Assembly (NCBI GenBank): GCA_003818675.1
Contig: RPPD01000092.1
Span: forward strand, 1 to 7,624
Source of the DNA: Spirochaetaceae bacterium
GTDB lineage: Bacteria; Spirochaetota; Spirochaetia; SZUA-6; RPPD01
Direction of reading: 5' to 3'
Length of the DNA: 7,624 bases
The position numbers were made by a program, and so were the translations under genes. Below the pieces are notes generated by a model. That model was not told where the DNA came from. It was given only the letters and a program-made list of their open reading frames with translations, and did not search any database. Positions 5,178-7,624 of this stretch are shown piece by piece. Positions within the stretch are counted from its first letter, which is position 1; each line of letters opens with the position of its first letter.

Positions 5178-7091
5178 ATGCTGTCCACCTTTACAGGAAT
5201 TGAAATGGGGAAGAGGGGCCTTCTGGCGCACGCCCAGGGGTTTGTGACCGTGGGACACAACCTCGCTAATTCCTCCACCGAGGGGTATTCCCGCCAGCGG
5301 GTCATCATGACTGCAAGCGACCCCATCTACCTGCCGGGCCTGAATCGTGAAATGACCAAGGGCCATATAGGACAGGGAATTGAGGTTGAGCGCGTTGAAC
5401 GCGTACGGGACATTCTCCTTGAGGATGCAATCATAGGTGAGACAGGCCGTGGCGGCTACTGGTCTGGTGTGGACAAGTATCTGCTCCGGCTGTCACAGGT
5501 ATACAATGAACCTGTGGACATCAAGAATGACATGGACATGTTAAACTCGCCCAACCAGTTTACAGTGCGCGATCTTACAAACCAGTTCTGGTCATCCTGG
5601 CAGGACCTGGCTGACAGGCCAACTGAAGTGTCTGTACGCGAGGGTGTGGCAAAGCGCGGCGAAAATCTTGCTGAAGGTTTAAACCACACATACAGGAGAT
5701 TGCGCGAAATCAGGGATATGCTGGACACAGACGTTATTGGCACTGTGGGGCAGATAAACACATACACGAAATCCATAGCCTCCTTGAACGAGGAAATACA
5801 GCAGGCAATCGCCCTTGGCGACAATCCGAATGACCTGTTGGACAAGCGGGATCTTGCTGTGGAAAAACTGGGTGAACTCATAGATATTCATGTGGTCAGG
5901 ACTGACCCTGACGAGTTTATTGTCTACACAAACGGCAGGCACATTGTGCAGGGCACGATATGGCGTGAACTGGACACGGAAAAGAACGTGGACAACGAGG
6001 GCTACTCCCGCGTTATCTGGAAGTACTCGGGCGAGGAGGCCGCCTTTGCCGCCGGCAAACTCAAAGCCTACCTGGATGTCAGGGACATAGACGCCCGTGG
6101 CGAGATCCAGAAGCTCGATGTTTTTGCCATGAACTTCACAGACCTCGTAAACTCGGTGCACCGCAAGGGCTTTGGCGCGAATGGCCAGACAGACCTGGAT
6201 TTTTTCCAGGAAGTCCCCTTTGTCACCAATGTCAACGGCAATTATGACCGCACTGGCGACGGAGTCTTTGACAGTTCATATGTCTTCAGACTCACTGGCG
6301 CCAATGCACTGAAGGGAAAAGACCACATTGGCGTTGAGGGAACAATGACATTTTCAGGACCTGAGGGAGATGTCGCTGTCAATTATTTTGCCACTGACAC
6401 GGTGGATGACGTAATACACAGGATCAACTTTTCAGGCGCGGATGTCTCCGCGCAGCTTGACGAATCCGGCCGCCTGGTGCTCAAGGCTGTACCGTCAGAA
6501 AACACCAATACTCCTGATTTTGTTTTCCGCCATGCCCAGGATTCCGGACAGTTTCTGGTTGGATATTCCGGGGTATTGGCCCAGACAGGGGCTGCCGGCG
6601 CATATGACTGGCAGCGTGCTGATGCTGTTGTTTCTCTTGCACAGGATTCAAGCTTTGCAACTGCGCCACTCGCGCATCCGTCCGGATGGATACAGGTGAA
6701 TCCCGCGATTTCCAAGGATTCAAGCGCTGTGGCATCTGCGGGCGGCACCAACGGTGAATCAAACGGCATAGGAGACGGGAGCATTGCGCTGTCAATCGCG
6801 CAGCTTAGAACCCGTCAGGTCACTGTCGGCGATGCGCTTACCGTTGACGAATATTTCGAGGAACTTGTCGCTTCAATAGGCTTGCGAAGCGAGGCTGCGG
6901 AAAAGTTTAACAAGATGGAACAGTCAATTCTGAAAAATCAGCATGACATGCGTCAGGCAATTTCAGGCGTGAACATCAACGAGGAACTTACCGAGATGAT
7001 CAAGTACCAGCACGGCTACAATGCCTCGGCACGCATTGTCACGGAGTTTGACAAGATGCTCGAAGTAATCATCAACAGGTTGGGGGTGTAA
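5178..7091 (+). CDS. flgK: Flagellar hook-associated protein 1 (HAP1)
   Basis: FlgK is exported through the flagellar channel and forms the hook-filament junction with FlgL. The N-terminal D0 helix contains GHNLANSSTEGYSRQRV (26-42), the rod/hook consensus, then GHIGQGIEVERVERVRD (62-78) and FWSSWQDLADRPTE (137-150). The C-terminus has SGVNINEELTEMIKYQHGYNASARIV (from 596) and ends with the usual amphipathic helix. At 637 residues it is longer than the 547-residue enteric protein; the extra length lies in the middle domains, which include a flagellin-IN-like stretch (387-438, with TVDDVIHRIN and GRLVLKA) and an Asp/Gly loop DRTGDGVFD (357-365). AAGGAG at 5166-5171 lies six bases before the ATG. 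No signal peptide is present, as expected for type III export. In periplasmic-flagella bacteria the product would lie in the periplasm. Confidence 0.96.
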   Translation: MLSTFTGIEMGKRGLLAHAQGFVTVGHNLANSSTEGYSRQRVIMTASDPIYLPGLNREMTKGHIGQGIEVERVERVRDILLEDAIIGETGRGGYWSGVDKYLLRLSQVYNEPVDIKNDMDMLNSPNQFTVRDLTNQFWSSWQDLADRPTEVSVREGVAKRGENLAEGLNHTYRRLREIRDMLDTDVIGTVGQINTYTKSIASLNEEIQQAIALGDNPNDLLDKRDLAVEKLGELIDIHVVRTDPDEFIVYTNGRHIVQGTIWRELDTEKNVDNEGYSRVIWKYSGEEAAFAAGKLKAYLDVRDIDARGEIQKLDVFAMNFTDLVNSVHRKGFGANGQTDLDFFQEVPFVTNVNGNYDRTGDGVFDSSYVFRLTGANALKGKDHIGVEGTMTFSGPEGDVAVNYFATDTVDDVIHRINFSGADVSAQLDESGRLVLKAVPSENTNTPDFVFRHAQDSGQFLVGYSGVLAQTGAAGAYDWQRADAVVSLAQDSSFATAPLAHPSGWIQVNPAISKDSSAVASAGGTNGESNGIGDGSIALSIAQLRTRQVTVGDALTVDEYFEELVASIGLRSEAAEKFNKMEQSILKNQHDMRQAISGVNINEELTEMIKYQHGYNASARIVTEFDKMLEVIINRLGV

Positions 7092-7094
7092 TTT

Positions 7095-7624
7095 ATGAAC
7101 AGAGTCTCTACCAATATGGCAACGCTTGATTCGCAGTATCACACGATGATGCGTGAATGGGAAATGAACAGGGCGCAGAACAGGATGCAGTCAGGGCTTC
7201 GCATCCAGGATCTGCGCGATGATCCTCTGGCCGCGGCAAAATCCACGCGTCTGGGCTCAACTGTAGTGCGCATGGAACAGTATTCCAAGAATATAGACAC
7301 ACTCTCTGAGAACCTGACAGTCACGGAAGAAAAGATTACAGGCGCGCTTGAGCGCATACACCGCCTTCGCGAGCTTGCTGTGCAGGGCGCCAATGGCATA
7401 TATGACAAGGAGCAGATGGGCGACATGGCCCGCGAAGTAGACCAGCACCTTGAGGCACTTGCTGAAATAGCGAATTCGCAGGATGGCCTGGGGAACTCAA
7501 TCTTTGCGGGGTTTGACGCCAAGCAAAGTCCGTTCATGGTTTTGCGCGGCCGCGTGGAAAACGGGGTGGGGGACCACATTGTGGAAGTGCTCTACCGCGG
7601 CGACATTGGCCGCAACAGGGCCGA
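7095..7624 (+). CDS. flgL: Flagellar hook-associated protein 3 (HAP3), N-terminal part
   Basis: The reading frame stays open from the ATG at 7095 to the right edge, giving 176 residues of a protein usually 300 to 450 long, so the C-terminus lies outside. FlgL is the second junction protein between hook and flagellin filament. The start MNRVSTNM, then QNRMQSGLRIQDLRDDPLAAAKSTRLGS (28-55), matches the flagellin N-terminal consensus (SG..I..psDDPa.A). ENLTVTEEKITGALERIHRLRELAVQGANG (72-101) and LGNSIFAGFDAKQSPF (132-147) are typical of FlgL. The ATG is three bases after the flgK stop; a G-rich run at 7082-7088 inside the end of flgK may serve as ribosome site, so translation is likely coupled. 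Confidence 0.94.
   Translation, partial: MNRVSTNMATLDSQYHTMMREWEMNRAQNRMQSGLRIQDLRDDPLAAAKSTRLGSTVVRMEQYSKNIDTLSENLTVTEEKITGALERIHRLRELAVQGANGIYDKEQMGDMAREVDQHLEALAEIANSQDGLGNSIFAGFDAKQSPFMVLRGRVENGVGDHIVEVLYRGDIGRNRA

Noticed and set aside
5679..6161. 160-codon minus-strand frame opposite flgK
   Set aside because: It lies wholly within flgK, has no ribosome site, and its cysteine- and valine-rich translation resembles no known family; it is a codon-bias shadow.
6642..6730. Repeated GGATTCAAGC words within flgK
   Set aside because: Two short matches in coding DNA that encode similar Asp-Ser-Ser peptides; too short to be a meaningful repeat.
7139..7579. 146-codon minus-strand frame at the right end
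   Set aside because: It opposes the clearly conserved flgL frame and is serine/arginine-rich, typical of antisense translation.

Overview
This window of roughly 50% GC looks like chromosomal DNA from a flagellated bacterium. I favour a spirochete of the Treponema/Spirochaeta type. The reasons are the order flgN-like, flgK, flgL, a long FlgK, an Era GTPase with a GRPSAGKS P-loop, and a PilZ protein beside the flagellar operon. That placement is inferred from gene content and protein style, not from a database match. No mobile element, CRISPR array, tRNA or rRNA was seen, and no gene-free stretch exceeds about 190 bases.

Layout. Bases 1-186 hold a leader region with a 10-bp direct repeat and a plausible promoter for a Gfo/Idh/MocA-family oxidoreductase (187-1176, +). 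A minus-strand ribosome binding site at the very left edge suggests a divergent gene just outside. Converging on the oxidoreductase is a minus-strand run of three close genes, read right to left: a membrane-anchored TPR protein (2324-3073), a membrane-anchored M23/LytM zinc metallopeptidase (1615-2313) and a small YkvA/DUF1232 membrane protein (1186-1575). Divergent from that run is era (3205-4080, +), whose best promoter leaves almost no leader. Era converges on a PilZ-domain protein (4108-4479, -). A 190-base region with overlapping divergent promoter candidates separates pilZ from the flagellar run flgN-like (4670-5161), flgK (5178-7091) and flgL (7095 to the right edge, incomplete).

How the genes may work together. 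FlgN-type chaperones hold the hook-filament junction proteins FlgK and FlgL before export, so the last three genes form one functional unit, with gaps of only 16 and 3 bases. The PilZ protein keeps both c-di-GMP-binding signatures and may tie second-messenger level to motility, although its target cannot be read from sequence. The TPR-M23-YkvA run looks like an envelope or cell-wall module of unknown exact role. Era acts in 30S ribosome assembly and is probably a functional bystander.

The genes are mostly ordinary families with intact signatures. The less ordinary material lies in the control regions (era, pilZ/flgN, the oxidoreductase leader) and in the TPR-M23-YkvA grouping. I found no convincing wholly new system.
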